This document shows, one piece after another, positions 20,875 through 30,271 of a DNA stretch of 64,000 nucleotides. The first letter of the stretch is position 1, and the number at the start of each line of letters is the position of its first letter. Source of the DNA: Neobacillus sp. PS2-9 (GTDB taxonomy: Bacteria > Bacillota > Bacilli > Bacillales > Cytobacillaceae); assembly GCF_030915525.1 (NCBI RefSeq), contig NZ_CP133269.1, positions 831,001 to 895,000 on the forward strand. Reading direction: 5' to 3'. Under the pieces are notes generated by a model. It did not search any database. It was not told the origin of the DNA and saw only the letters and a program-made list of their open reading frames with translations. A program made the translations under genes and the position numbers.

Positions 20875-22142
20875 TGCTCATTTCTCCCTTCTATATATCC
20901 AAGCTTATAAAGCAGCCAAATGAAAGGTTCATCCACACGAATCGGACTAATGATGCCGCTCACCTGTTGGTCGACCGGATTGCTTCCGAGTGCGGAGACT
21001 GCAAAATAGGAGGTATCTTTAAAATAAACATCAAGTGCATTTACAAACGGAGTATCCACTTTGGATAAAAATCGCCTGATTTCTCCATTAATATTTTCAT
21101 ATTCATCTAAATGTAGATGGCCCTTATGGGTGACATGACGAAATACATTGCTATTGGTACGAATATATTCGCCGTCATCATGCTTTAAGGAATGCAGCAG
21201 ATCACTTTTCGTCAATACCACGGCTGTTGGGATATCGGTTTTACTATTTTCTAAATGGGCAATAAAATCACTAAATAAGGAAATGACGACTTCCCGCGGT
21301 TCGTCTCCCTGACCGACGATTTTCCCAGGATTTTCTCCCATTTGATGGATTAGCTTTTCACGGATGGCACGAATTTGCATCGGATCCACCAAGAAAAGAA
21401 TACCGGCCGAGTTTTTTATATGGGCGGCATGAAGTTTAATGTATTCTTTATCTGTCATACCTTCACCTGCGACATCGAAAAAGACAAGTGTCAACGGGGC
21501 TTGGTCTTCATCCTTAAAAACAAATTGAAAGATAAACGGCTCTTGTCGATTTGATTTCTCTGTTGATTGCAGCAGGCTACCTTTTTCAAACAAGGGAATC
21601 TCATAATTGGTTCGGAATCGTTTACTAATTTCATTATCTAGAGGGATACATGCTGCATTAAAGTTATTGGCCGTCACATGCTGTAGGGTATGAATCAATG
21701 ACGTCATATATACGGACTTTCCAACAGAAGTCGCGCCAACAATCGAAACAATATTGCTTGGATGTTTACCGGCAGTAACCGGTAGGTCGTTATGGCAGGA
21801 TGGACAGAGACGGTTCTTAGTCACGACCGAGTATTTATCGGAAACACCCATGAGTACACGATCAGAATAAATCTTGTTTTCATCTGGAATCATGGAAGGA
21901 TAGACAATAGCCTCTAATTCATCAATGGGAGCAAGACCAAATTTTTCCCGGTATTTGTTCAATAACTCATCTTCCTGTAATGCCAGCGTTTCATCAACAT
22001 CGCGGTGATGGGCCGCCCGGAAGACGACCTCTTCATGATGAAATTTTGAAAAGCAGTAAGGGCAGACAATATCGTAAAATGGTAATCTTTCTTTTACAGG
22101 TTGTTTTTTTTCAAAGATTCGTTTTAGTATGGCGAACATCAT
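20871..22142 (-). CDS. Zinc-ribbon GTPase (double-GTPase/DO-GTPase2-like)
   Basis: A 423-residue predicted cytoplasmic GTPase. Two CxxC pairs (Cys27/Cys30 and Cys113/Cys116) form a split zinc ribbon ahead of the P-loop GATSVGKS (136-143). Switch II is DVAGEG (Asp223) and the guanine-specificity motif TKSD is at 311-314. All nucleotide-binding elements are therefore present. It begins eight bases after the beta-rich gene and overlaps the GAP1-like gene. The family is associated, from my recollection, with GAP1 proteins in predicted conflict or stress systems. The G-domain is certain; the subfamily name is probable. Confidence 0.78.
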   Translation of the reverse strand: MMFAILKRIFEKKQPVKERLPFYDIVCPYCFSKFHHEEVVFRAAHHRDVDETLALQEDELLNKYREKFGLAPIDELEAIVYPSMIPDENKIYSDRVLMGVSDKYSVVTKNRLCPSCHNDLPVTAGKHPSNIVSIVGATSVGKSVYMTSLIHTLQHVTANNFNAACIPLDNEISKRFRTNYEIPLFEKGSLLQSTEKSNRQEPFIFQFVFKDEDQAPLTLVFFDVAGEGMTDKEYIKLHAAHIKNSAGILFLVDPMQIRAIREKLIHQMGENPGKIVGQGDEPREVVISLFSDFIAHLENSKTDIPTAVVLTKSDLLHSLKHDDGEYIRTNSNVFRHVTHKGHLHLDEYENINGEIRRFLSKVDTPFVNALDVYFKDTSYFAVSALGSNPVDQQVSGIISPIRVDEPFIWLLYKLGYIEGRNEQ

Positions 22143-22150
22143 TAAGCCCC

Positions 22151-22792
22151 CTATTCAGGTATCAGTTCATACATTTCAGCTGATTTCTTTCCGTTACTAA
22201 AAAAGATTCGTATATATTCATCTTTATTGATTTCGATTTCAGGCGACAGTGTTTTCCCTGAAGGAAAGTCGCGAACAAAGGGATACACCGTTCCATCGTC
22301 GACCGATACTGGCACACCGCCCCTTTTTTTTACGTACACTAACAGTTCCTTATCTAGCGGAAGCTCGGTCATAATACTCATCTTTACGCGTTTCTTTGGC
22401 TGAAAGAGTTTATTTTTATAGGTAATGGAAAAATAAACTCTTGCCTTTGATCCGGATACATAGATGAGATTCTGCTCGTTTTCCTGTCTATAAACAATGA
22501 GTTTTCCGTCCTGTTTTTGGCAGGGGAAAATGCGGTAGGCATAGCGGCCGATGCTATCCATTCTGCCAATATAGCCTTGATTGGCCTTATATTCCTCACG
22601 GGTGTAGAGCTTTAAATCAGCTTCATTCAGTTCATTAATGGGACAGACCTGGTCTGCAACTGCTTTATATATGTAGACAAAGTCGATTTCCTTTGACCAA
22701 AACCAGGATAAATGAACCTCGGAATCTCGTATGGTCTTTTTTATGTCTTTAATTTCAAGATTAGGAGAAGAAATGGTTTCCCAGTTCAGCAA
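22151..22792 (-). CDS. Beta-rich protein of unknown function
   Basis: About 213 residues. TTG 22792 is preferred because GGAGGGTGA lies seven bases upstream; the ATG at 22807 includes part of that ribosome binding site. Short alternating hydrophobic strands occur throughout (SEVHLSWFW, DFVYIYKAV, YAYRIF, ARVYFSITY, EYIRIFF), suggesting one or two immunoglobulin or fibronectin-III-like sandwiches. No signal peptide or membrane span is present. It is embedded between the membrane vWA gene and the GTPase, so it is probably a cytoplasmic adaptor. No family name is offered. Confidence 0.7.
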   Translation of the reverse strand: MLNWETISSPNLEIKDIKKTIRDSEVHLSWFWSKEIDFVYIYKAVADQVCPINELNEADLKLYTREEYKANQGYIGRMDSIGRYAYRIFPCQKQDGKLIVYRQENEQNLIYVSGSKARVYFSITYKNKLFQPKKRVKMSIMTELPLDKELLVYVKKRGGVPVSVDDGTVYPFVRDFPSGKTLSPEIEINKDEYIRIFFSNGKKSAEMYELIPE

Positions 22793-22832
22793 GCAATCAC
22801 CCTCCATCTCGTTCTAGTTGTTTATCATTTTA

Positions 22833-24107
22833 TTAAAAACCCTTCTTATAGGGCTCGCGCTTGGCTGAGGAATTTCTTGATGTAAAGTCTACTCCGCCGA
22901 AATGACGGGATGTGCCACCAGCAAGTTTTTCCCGTATCGGAATGATCATCGTGCCAAGAGCAGTTAAAGCTGTTAAGAGAATCGCAGCAGCTAGTCGATA
23001 GGAAAAGCCGGATTGCATTTGATTTTGCAACCCAAGCTCAAGCACGAGCCCGGCCAATAATCCCGAAATAAGACCAGTGATCCCGTAGCTTTTTACCAAA
23101 TAGCGGTTATCAAAGAGAATGCCTAATGCTAATCCAAACAAACCACCAATCAGTATCATGAAAAGTACCCGAAGAACGGCGAGATAGAGACTGTCTTTAA
23201 ACAATCCGTGCCGCTCGGTCACAAGCAAACGGTCTTGATTTTCTAAATAAATTCTTTCAAATACGCTTGTGAGCTCATTGGCCTTTTTGACGTCATAGAA
23301 GGAACCACCAGTCCGGGAGGCAATTAACTTTAGGAGCTGGGCACCGCCCCTGTCAATTTTACTCATGCCAATGGTATTAATGATGATATCCTTGTCTTGA
23401 TAAGGCTCAACCACTGCATCCAGGTTCAGCTCGCTATAGCCATCAGAAAAAAGAATGACCATCGGTTTTCGACCGGCTTGCTGATGATCGTTGATTTCCT
23501 TCATTGCCGTATCTAAGGCCTTGCCAATATCTGTACTGCCACTAGCTTTCAAGTGATTGATTTGATCAATTGCATCCATACGCTCCGCTTGATCGTTAAT
23601 GTTAAACATTGATTTGGTAATAGACGCGTTTTCATTAAAAGAAATAACAGACGCACGATGATGTGGCTCCATCGTAGAAATGAGCTTTCCTGCTGCCTTC
23701 AAGCTTTCGTGGCGCGGATCGGTTTTATTCATGCTGTCCGAAATATCCATGACCATAACAATATCGTCGGGTGGTTTCACACTTGAAAAATTAAGTGAAT
23801 AAAGGAATTGAAAAATAAGACCAGCAGTAAACAGCATCACAAGGGTGGACGGCAAAAGGACCTTCCAGGATAAACCCGAATATTCTAAGCGCCAGCTGCG
23901 TCCATTTATTAGAGGTGTAATCAGTTCAGCAATTAGGCAAAAGAGCCCGGTAAATAAGGCAAGCTGTCCAAAATAAGCACCCATCAACAGAATATTAGGC
24001 CAAACACCATAGTAAGTGCCTATTAACCATTCGCCAGCAATAGCGCCAACAAAGCCTGCAATGACACTAAAAACAAAAAAGAGGAAACTAAATTTACGGA
24101 CAGGCAT
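22833..24107 (-). CDS. Membrane protein with von Willebrand A domain
   Basis: A 424-residue protein with three N-terminal spans (about 7-28, 40-62, 85-106). A vWA domain spans about 114-295. Its metal-binding motif is intact: DISDS (Asp121, Ser123, Ser125), Thr in GSTDIG, and LFSDGY for the last Asp. Three more spans follow (about 310-390), and the tail is basic. Topology puts the vWA domain on one face between two membrane bundles. It begins 12 bases after the preceding gene, with AAGGAG. It may recruit partners to the membrane, as vWA proteins do. It differs from the secreted vWA protein of the same operon. Confidence 0.82.
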   Translation of the reverse strand: MPVRKFSFLFFVFSVIAGFVGAIAGEWLIGTYYGVWPNILLMGAYFGQLALFTGLFCLIAELITPLINGRSWRLEYSGLSWKVLLPSTLVMLFTAGLIFQFLYSLNFSSVKPPDDIVMVMDISDSMNKTDPRHESLKAAGKLISTMEPHHRASVISFNENASITKSMFNINDQAERMDAIDQINHLKASGSTDIGKALDTAMKEINDHQQAGRKPMVILFSDGYSELNLDAVVEPYQDKDIIINTIGMSKIDRGGAQLLKLIASRTGGSFYDVKKANELTSVFERIYLENQDRLLVTERHGLFKDSLYLAVLRVLFMILIGGLFGLALGILFDNRYLVKSYGITGLISGLLAGLVLELGLQNQMQSGFSYRLAAAILLTALTALGTMIIPIREKLAGGTSRHFGGVDFTSRNSSAKREPYKKGF

Positions 24108-24119
24108 GTGTAAGACTCC

Positions 24120-26477
24120 TTATGATATAGAGTTGGTTTCCATGGGTTGATGGTGAAAAACATATCCATTTTTCGTATAGGCATCATAGTACTTTTCACC
24201 ATTACGATAGTACAATAAATCTTTTAACTGAAAGCCGCCCATAATGGCCAGCTTTTCAATACCGCTCGATTTCTTTTCATGGGTACAGCCGATTTTACAT
24301 TGTCTGATTTCATGTTCTTTTTCTAAAGCGTAGGACATGAACTTGCTATAGAAATCGCCAAAAAAGTATTTTTCTTCGTAGCGATGATCCTGCGTATAAT
24401 TCAGGACCTCAATATGAATCGACGCATGATCTTTTAGTCGTTGATATAACTGCTTGAATAAATCCTCTTTAGAAAGGATGTCACGGTTTTCATAGTGGGT
24501 TTTCACATTCGCCCGTTCTAACAGCTCATCTTCAAAACTACGATGGAATACCTCCGCGGTTAATACCTCCCGATTACAGACATACAATAGTCTCTTCAAG
24601 AGGGCAAGAGATCCATTTTCAAGCAATGAGAGAAGATTTCCAAAAAAGCGCTCATCAGAAAAGAAACTTTCGCCGTACTTTTCCTTCAACTTCGCTGTAA
24701 TCTGACTGATCATTTCTGCGTAATATTCGGCAATATTTTGATCCAGCTCCTCATCGGTATCATAAAGGCTTTCAGCCGCTGCTTGCTTCAGGCAAGACTC
24801 CACTTGATCGATGAGCTCCATTTTTGTCTGGAAATAGAGATGTTTTTCTGCAAGAACCTCTTGATATTGCTTTAAAATCGCCAGCTTTACCTCATACCTT
24901 AACAGTTCATACTTGAGCCCATAAATGGTGTCAAAAAAGTAGTGGGCAAAGCTGGATAAATTTTTCTTATCGGCAAAGGGGAAATAGCTCTTTTTAAAAT
25001 CACAGCTATCAACTGTTTGCTGGTAGAGTTGTTCAAGCCTGGCCTCTGCTTCAAGACGATCCTGTTTCGTATCCCGCTGCATTTTAGCGATTTCCTTCAT
25101 TACACAACTTTCGGAATCAATAGAATCAGAGGTCCATACGTAAGCAGCAAACAATCCATATTGTTCATGGTTAATTACGTTTTCATAGAGAGAATGGGTA
25201 ATATGAGCTTTCAGGTCCAGCCCTTGTAAGTACTCACGAACAGGTTCCTCAAAGTTAACTGAAAAGAAGCGTTCCGTTCCGCCTTCGTATAAATAATCTT
25301 CCGCTTCCTTTAGCGACATTCGTTTTACCGCTTGATAGGAGTTTGTAGTACCCAACAATCCTGTCATATTTTCAAGCTGATCCACGGGTGGCAGGCATTC
25401 GTGAAAATACTTTTGAAAGGAAGCCTCAGAAAGCCCGAATAGACTGAGTACTTTTTCGCCCGGCTCGGAACTTGCTGCCTTTAATGCTGTTAGCATCTCT
25501 TGGAAAAATAAATTGGCGGCATGGAGCGCTATGGCTTTATTGGGGCGATTCACCTTGGCAAAGCCGGCAGAAGCGTAAACGGGTTCTCGTGTGTTGCCCT
25601 TCATTCCGCGTTTAAAGTCCTGATGATTATAGCTGTCCATCTTTTCGTGATAATCGGTCATCATTTTGCGATTTTTTAACAGATTAAGATTGCTAATGAT
25701 TTCATAGTTTTGCTTCATGCTGTCACTTGAAATCAACCCATTTTCATTTTTATCACTTAATAAATACACCATATCAAAGAGGGGGGAAGGAGGGTGGCTA
25801 ACCGTCAGCCGCAAATGATCCTCAGTTAGCTGAAGATCCTTCTCAAATGTGTAATCCTCTCTTTGATAGCTGTCTAGTTCCTTGAAAAAACTGATGCCTA
25901 AAGAGGTGGAAAGGGCATAATGATCGCCGTCCTGTTTTTCCTTCATCAATCCATATAAATCGACTTCCACCAAGCGAAACGACTCTTGAAGAATGCTTTT
26001 TAGTAGCAACGTACACTCTTGAATTAGGATGTTGGCGGGGTCATCAATGGCTGTTACCACACAAAGATTAACTTTTTTTAATGAAGAATAAACCTTGCCG
26101 TACTCAGCGATCTTCGTGGAAAGCTTACGAAAGGTTTGATTTAACCTAATTAGCTGGGTTTCATTATGGTAAAAGGCTTTATATAAATCTTTTCGCTGCT
26201 CCTTCCGATCCAACCCGTCACCAGGAAGCTGGAAGGATAACACGTTTGAGTTGGTGATGGTGGCAGATTGATAGGCATGAAAATATAAGACGCCGGAACT
26301 ATTTTGCCACTTTTCTTCATTGATGGTGATGATGGACTTTAAGGCATCTGTAACCAGGTCACCTAGGAAAAGAAAGATAATCGGATGGTTGACACTGCGC
26401 TGTTCATTTTCCGACAGACTCATTTTCTCCAGTTCGAGTGAAAAAGTGTTGGCGTATTTTTGTAAAAGTTCTCTCAA
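24120..26477 (-). CDS. Large protein of unknown family, partner of the tubulin-like GTPase
   Basis: About 785 residues. TTG 26477 is preferred because GGGAGGG lies eight to nine bases before it; an upstream TTG would have none. The first 230 residues alternate hydrophobic strands and helices (IIFLFLGDLV, NLCVVTAIDD, RLVEVDLYGL), consistent with an alpha/beta domain that may be tubulin-related. The rest is long, charged helices with coiled-coil character (about 470-650). No nucleotide loop, signal peptide or membrane span is seen. It directly follows the tubulin-like gene, separated by a 127-bp gap with a hairpin. I do not recognise it; a filament or cargo partner is only an idea. Confidence 0.65.
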   Translation of the reverse strand: MRELLQKYANTFSLELEKMSLSENEQRSVNHPIIFLFLGDLVTDALKSIITINEEKWQNSSGVLYFHAYQSATITNSNVLSFQLPGDGLDRKEQRKDLYKAFYHNETQLIRLNQTFRKLSTKIAEYGKVYSSLKKVNLCVVTAIDDPANILIQECTLLLKSILQESFRLVEVDLYGLMKEKQDGDHYALSTSLGISFFKELDSYQREDYTFEKDLQLTEDHLRLTVSHPPSPLFDMVYLLSDKNENGLISSDSMKQNYEIISNLNLLKNRKMMTDYHEKMDSYNHQDFKRGMKGNTREPVYASAGFAKVNRPNKAIALHAANLFFQEMLTALKAASSEPGEKVLSLFGLSEASFQKYFHECLPPVDQLENMTGLLGTTNSYQAVKRMSLKEAEDYLYEGGTERFFSVNFEEPVREYLQGLDLKAHITHSLYENVINHEQYGLFAAYVWTSDSIDSESCVMKEIAKMQRDTKQDRLEAEARLEQLYQQTVDSCDFKKSYFPFADKKNLSSFAHYFFDTIYGLKYELLRYEVKLAILKQYQEVLAEKHLYFQTKMELIDQVESCLKQAAAESLYDTDEELDQNIAEYYAEMISQITAKLKEKYGESFFSDERFFGNLLSLLENGSLALLKRLLYVCNREVLTAEVFHRSFEDELLERANVKTHYENRDILSKEDLFKQLYQRLKDHASIHIEVLNYTQDHRYEEKYFFGDFYSKFMSYALEKEHEIRQCKIGCTHEKKSSGIEKLAIMGGFQLKDLLYYRNGEKYYDAYTKNGYVFHHQPMETNSIS

Positions 26478-26539
26478 GCTGTTTCCCTCCCATAGAAAAC
26501 GTTCCCCCGACTCCAAAAAGCAGGGTTTGATAAGAGGCG

Positions 26540-26566
26540 GGCCACAAGCAAATGCTGCAAGTGGCC
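26540..26566 (-). promoter_or_regulatory. Intercistronic stem-loop
   Basis: On the minus strand GGCCAC and GTGGCC pair over a loop that contains a further GCA/TGC step. There is no T-run, so it is more likely a processing or stability site than a terminator between the tubulin-like gene and its neighbour. Confidence 0.4.
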
Positions 26567-26604
26567 TGAGTAAATGTAGGACTATGAATTGTATTTGTTT
26601 CGGT

Positions 26605-29600
26605 TTATGACTTTAGTTGACGAAGCATATCCGAAACCTTGATCATCGTCTCTTTATAGAAGCTGTAAAGTTCCTCGCCATTGGCAAAATCTTTATAGTC
26701 GTAATCAAGCTCTTCTTTTTCCTTTTTGTAGGTAGCCGCCATTTCCTCTAATGCTGCCACCAGCTCAGACGCACTTTCTTGATTGATTAACTCATAACTG
26801 CGGCGTTCCGATTTCTTTTCAAGCTGATCCATTTGTTTTGGAGTTAAGGCTTTAAAGGCTTGATAAATCTCATAATCTACGAATTTTGTTGTCTTCATTA
26901 GATTGACAAACGGCTCCCACGCATCTTCCTCAATCTCTTTATCGTATACATAAAGAGCACCGCGCTTCCGAATCGTTTTGGTGTACACTGCCTGAATGAA
27001 CTGATTTAGTGAAGCTTCTTTGTCCTTTTGTGAGGCAATATACTGCTCAATTTCAGTGATTTTCTCCTGAATGAGGCTGTACTTTTGAACCTCCAGCTTC
27101 ATTTTCTCAATCAGCTTAGGTGAGCGAATGAAGTTTTCTTTAGCTAATTCTTCGTTGGTGCTGCCGAAAATATCGCTGGAACCCGCTGATTCCATCTGGC
27201 CGGCGAACATGTCTTTTAATACACGAAGAACTTGCTTTAAGTTCCCAAGACTTGCTTTATCTAGCTGGTTAGGGTTCACATCATTTGCAGCAAATAAATC
27301 CGCTAAGCTAATTTCTTTTGTAAAATGACACTGGAATCTTGCACTAGTATTTTGTTCAGCATTCTTTTCGGTAATAGCTCCGAATGTCTTTGCTTGGTCA
27401 AACAGGCTGCGGATCGCTGCATTGTATTGTTTTACCCGTTCATTTTGATACGTATCTCCCCAAGACTTTTCCGGAATTGGAGAAGGGAGGTAGGCCCAGT
27501 TTTCTTTCGCCGTTTGCACCAGATGTCGGCCCACTCCTTCTTTTTCTAAAATCGTTTTTTCGTACTGTGTTTCATAATTCGCTAGTGGTGAGTACGCAAA
27601 CAATGGTATCCCGTTCTTTGTATTTAGCCAGAAGATTCGATTCTTCAATTCGCTTTCCTTAATCGTAAAGCGGGAATGGCTTAACGAGTGTCGTTCGAAA
27701 TTCTTAATACCGTTAAAAATATTAGGGGCCTTCACTGGAACAGAGACGAAGCCCCATTGCGGGAAGTGAAGCTGCCCGTTGCTGTTAGCCAGGTGGAACA
27801 CCGGAAGGGCATCCCGGTCTAAGCGGGCGGCAATCTTATCTTCAATGATTTTATCAATCGGCTGATCGTCGCCGTACTTCAATCGTAAAAAATCTTCCAT
27901 CGACTTAGTGATTAATTCACCAAATTGGTCTGTTAGGAATTCAGAAACGGTGCCCACAACATCGACATCGGTTTCCTTTACCCAATAGGTCGATTTTTCA
28001 AGGAGCATTTCGGCCCATTGCTGGACTAATAATTCTCCGTCTTTCGAATCAAACATCCGCTCGATTTCACGGGCTACATCTGGAACACTGACTAGATGCC
28101 AGTAATACGTTACATCCTGTTCCCGTTTGACTTCTTCCCCATCGACAAGGATATCGGCATTCTTTTCAAAGATACCCTTCAACGTTTCGAGGATTTCCTT
28201 GTATACCTCGTAAATCTTGTTGTTCTGGCTGTTAAGCAGCGCATAGAGATCTTCATAGAATTCAATCATTTCTTCGATTCTAGCTTTTTCAGCCCGTGCA
28301 TAAAACTCGTTCAGCTTCGCTTCAATATAGGCATTCTTTTTGCGATCTTTTGAAATAAAGGCGCTTCTCGCATCCTCGAGCTTGTTATAGGCATATTCAG
28401 TTTCGGATTGAATCGCCCTCGGCAGGCGTTCGAGTCGGTCGCGGAGCCCTTCCACGTAGGCTTGTAATGTTTTTAATAAGCAGAAACCATCGTTTGAGTA
28501 AATTAATCGTGATGCGAAAATAGGCCCTTTTTTCGGATGGAGGAATAGGCGCTCAATTTGACGGCGGAACTCCTCCATAATTTCTCCAGGAACCTGTTTC
28601 TTGCACTTGCGGTACTGTTCCTTCGCTTTGAGTAAAAATTCACGGTCAAGCTCTTCATCTAGATTGATGACCGATGTTTTAATGACGTTGTTGTAAGAGA
28701 AGCGGTCGCTGTTTTCGAATCCGGACAACGGCTCAGGTACGCGCTCATTAAAGCGCTGATGGACGGAATCCGGATCAATCCGAAGCTTCTCCGCAAATTG
28801 TTCGACTTCCGTTTGGTCAGGGTTGGAGTCAAACATGCTGTTCATTTTTTCAAACAGCTTATAGCCGACATAGGTCGTCATTTCCTCCAGCGGGATTTCT
28901 GCCATTGAAGCACCGATAATGTTGTATTGGTAGTTCGCGGCATATGGCTTGGGCATCTGCGCAATATTGGTGCGGATGTTACTGATGTAATCATGGATGG
29001 CAAACTCTTCGCCCGATTGCTTTTCCTCGTTGGCCATGAAATTCGTAATGTTCTCTGCCGTAACGTTCATGCAGTAATCATAAGCGTTTTCCAGCCATTT
29101 ACCCTCCAGGTTCGTCCCGGAGATTAAGTGACACAGATTGAACGGAGGCATCGGTGAATTTACATCAAGCAAGCTGCCGTACTTCATTTTGAAGCGTTCG
29201 TTTCGTTCATCACAGTTCATCCAGTAGTCGAGTTCTTTTAGGGCGGCGTAGCCATTTTTCTCAATATATTCAACTGTGTGTGAGCTTAAGCCTCGTTTGG
29301 ACAAATTCACATCCGGCGTGAACAGATAACCGAGCATGCTGACTTTATCGACACCGGTCGGACCGAATTTCCGCTCCATGATGCCGCGGGTAATGTAGGA
29401 GATATCGAGATAACAGCCGCTGCCAGTACCTCCGGAAAGACCTGTTAGGATGAAAACATAGAGGCGTTTATTTGTGCCTTCTAATACTGATTCAATTTTT
29501 CGCTCGATGGTTTGTACGACTTGATTGATTTTTGTGAACAGAAGCAGACGACCTGCCTGACGAACGCCGGAAGCCCCGCTGATCCCGTCAGTGATTAATA

Positions 29601-29997
29601 GTTCAGGTGACAGCCATTCCTTTATGTACGACTCGATCGTACTGCGGTTTTGCAGCAGGCCACCAATTTCTGGGTTAGAAAGGAGGACGAATTCCTTGTT
29701 CGGATCAAGGCCAATGCCTTTATATTTTTTATTGCGGTCATATTCATTTGTTTCAAATGCTAGGAATTCGATGTTGTTTGGCTTTTCTTTTTTCTTCTTG
29801 GATAGTGGGTCTTGAGGAAGTTTGAAGCGGCGGTTGACTTGATATTTGAGTCGTAACAGGGCATCAATGCCGGTGCCCCCTAAGCCGATGACGAGCATCG
29901 GGTTGTCAATGGTCTCAACACGGATTTTTTCTGATATAATACCTCCACCTAAGGAAACATCCAACTGTTGAATATGCTCTCTCACACTAGCTTTCAT
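26605..29997 (-). CDS. Tubulin-like GTPase (Tubulin_2 type), 1130 residues
   Basis: The N-terminal third has a tubulin/FtsZ-like nucleotide fold. It shows an initial glycine turn VIGLGGTGID (36-45), then the phosphate-binding signature GLSGGTGSG (186-194), compared with GGGTGSG in FtsZ and tubulin. GRLLLF and an expected T7-region helix lie nearby. About 800 extra residues follow, mostly helical and highly charged, with coiled-coil parts (about 500-600, 1030-1130). This is far longer than FtsZ (about 380). There is no signal or membrane span. GGGAGGA precedes ATG 29997. It belongs to the vWA/GTPase/GAP1 operon. GTP binding is well supported; polymer formation and role are unknown. Confidence 0.82.
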   Translation of the reverse strand: MKASVREHIQQLDVSLGGGIISEKIRVETIDNPMLVIGLGGTGIDALLRLKYQVNRRFKLPQDPLSKKKKEKPNNIEFLAFETNEYDRNKKYKGIGLDPNKEFVLLSNPEIGGLLQNRSTIESYIKEWLSPELLITDGISGASGVRQAGRLLLFTKINQVVQTIERKIESVLEGTNKRLYVFILTGLSGGTGSGCYLDISYITRGIMERKFGPTGVDKVSMLGYLFTPDVNLSKRGLSSHTVEYIEKNGYAALKELDYWMNCDERNERFKMKYGSLLDVNSPMPPFNLCHLISGTNLEGKWLENAYDYCMNVTAENITNFMANEEKQSGEEFAIHDYISNIRTNIAQMPKPYAANYQYNIIGASMAEIPLEEMTTYVGYKLFEKMNSMFDSNPDQTEVEQFAEKLRIDPDSVHQRFNERVPEPLSGFENSDRFSYNNVIKTSVINLDEELDREFLLKAKEQYRKCKKQVPGEIMEEFRRQIERLFLHPKKGPIFASRLIYSNDGFCLLKTLQAYVEGLRDRLERLPRAIQSETEYAYNKLEDARSAFISKDRKKNAYIEAKLNEFYARAEKARIEEMIEFYEDLYALLNSQNNKIYEVYKEILETLKGIFEKNADILVDGEEVKREQDVTYYWHLVSVPDVAREIERMFDSKDGELLVQQWAEMLLEKSTYWVKETDVDVVGTVSEFLTDQFGELITKSMEDFLRLKYGDDQPIDKIIEDKIAARLDRDALPVFHLANSNGQLHFPQWGFVSVPVKAPNIFNGIKNFERHSLSHSRFTIKESELKNRIFWLNTKNGIPLFAYSPLANYETQYEKTILEKEGVGRHLVQTAKENWAYLPSPIPEKSWGDTYQNERVKQYNAAIRSLFDQAKTFGAITEKNAEQNTSARFQCHFTKEISLADLFAANDVNPNQLDKASLGNLKQVLRVLKDMFAGQMESAGSSDIFGSTNEELAKENFIRSPKLIEKMKLEVQKYSLIQEKITEIEQYIASQKDKEASLNQFIQAVYTKTIRKRGALYVYDKEIEEDAWEPFVNLMKTTKFVDYEIYQAFKALTPKQMDQLEKKSERRSYELINQESASELVAALEEMAATYKKEKEELDYDYKDFANGEELYSFYKETMIKVSDMLRQLKS

Positions 29998-30109
29998 GCA
30001 AAAATTCCTCCCTGGCTGAAAATCAACTACCTATATAGACGCAAAATGACGTCAAAAGATTCAAAAAAATGGTGTCAGGCACCTTTTTTGGAACGGCTTT
30101 GAAACTTGT

Positions 30110-30240
30110 CTGTTGATTTCCGCTCCAGGCGCGAGCGGTTCGTGGGCGTTTCGGCGAGCCTCCTCGGCGCTTGCGCCTGCGGGGTCTCCCCTGAACCGTA
30201 CTCCCACAGGAGTCTTCGCGCCTTCCGCTCCAATCAACAG
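30110..30240. mobile_element. MITE-like palindromic element, copy B (core only)
   Basis: The core runs from CTGTTGATTTCCGCTCC to CTCCAATCAACAG, sharing most bases with copies A and D, but the outer AGGCTCTGTTAA ends are not clear here. It lies between the secreted vWA gene and the tubulin-like gene, so it interrupts the otherwise dense operon. Confidence 0.65.
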
Positions 30241-30271
30241 ATTGCCTCAACAAGGTGCCCGAAATTTTCAT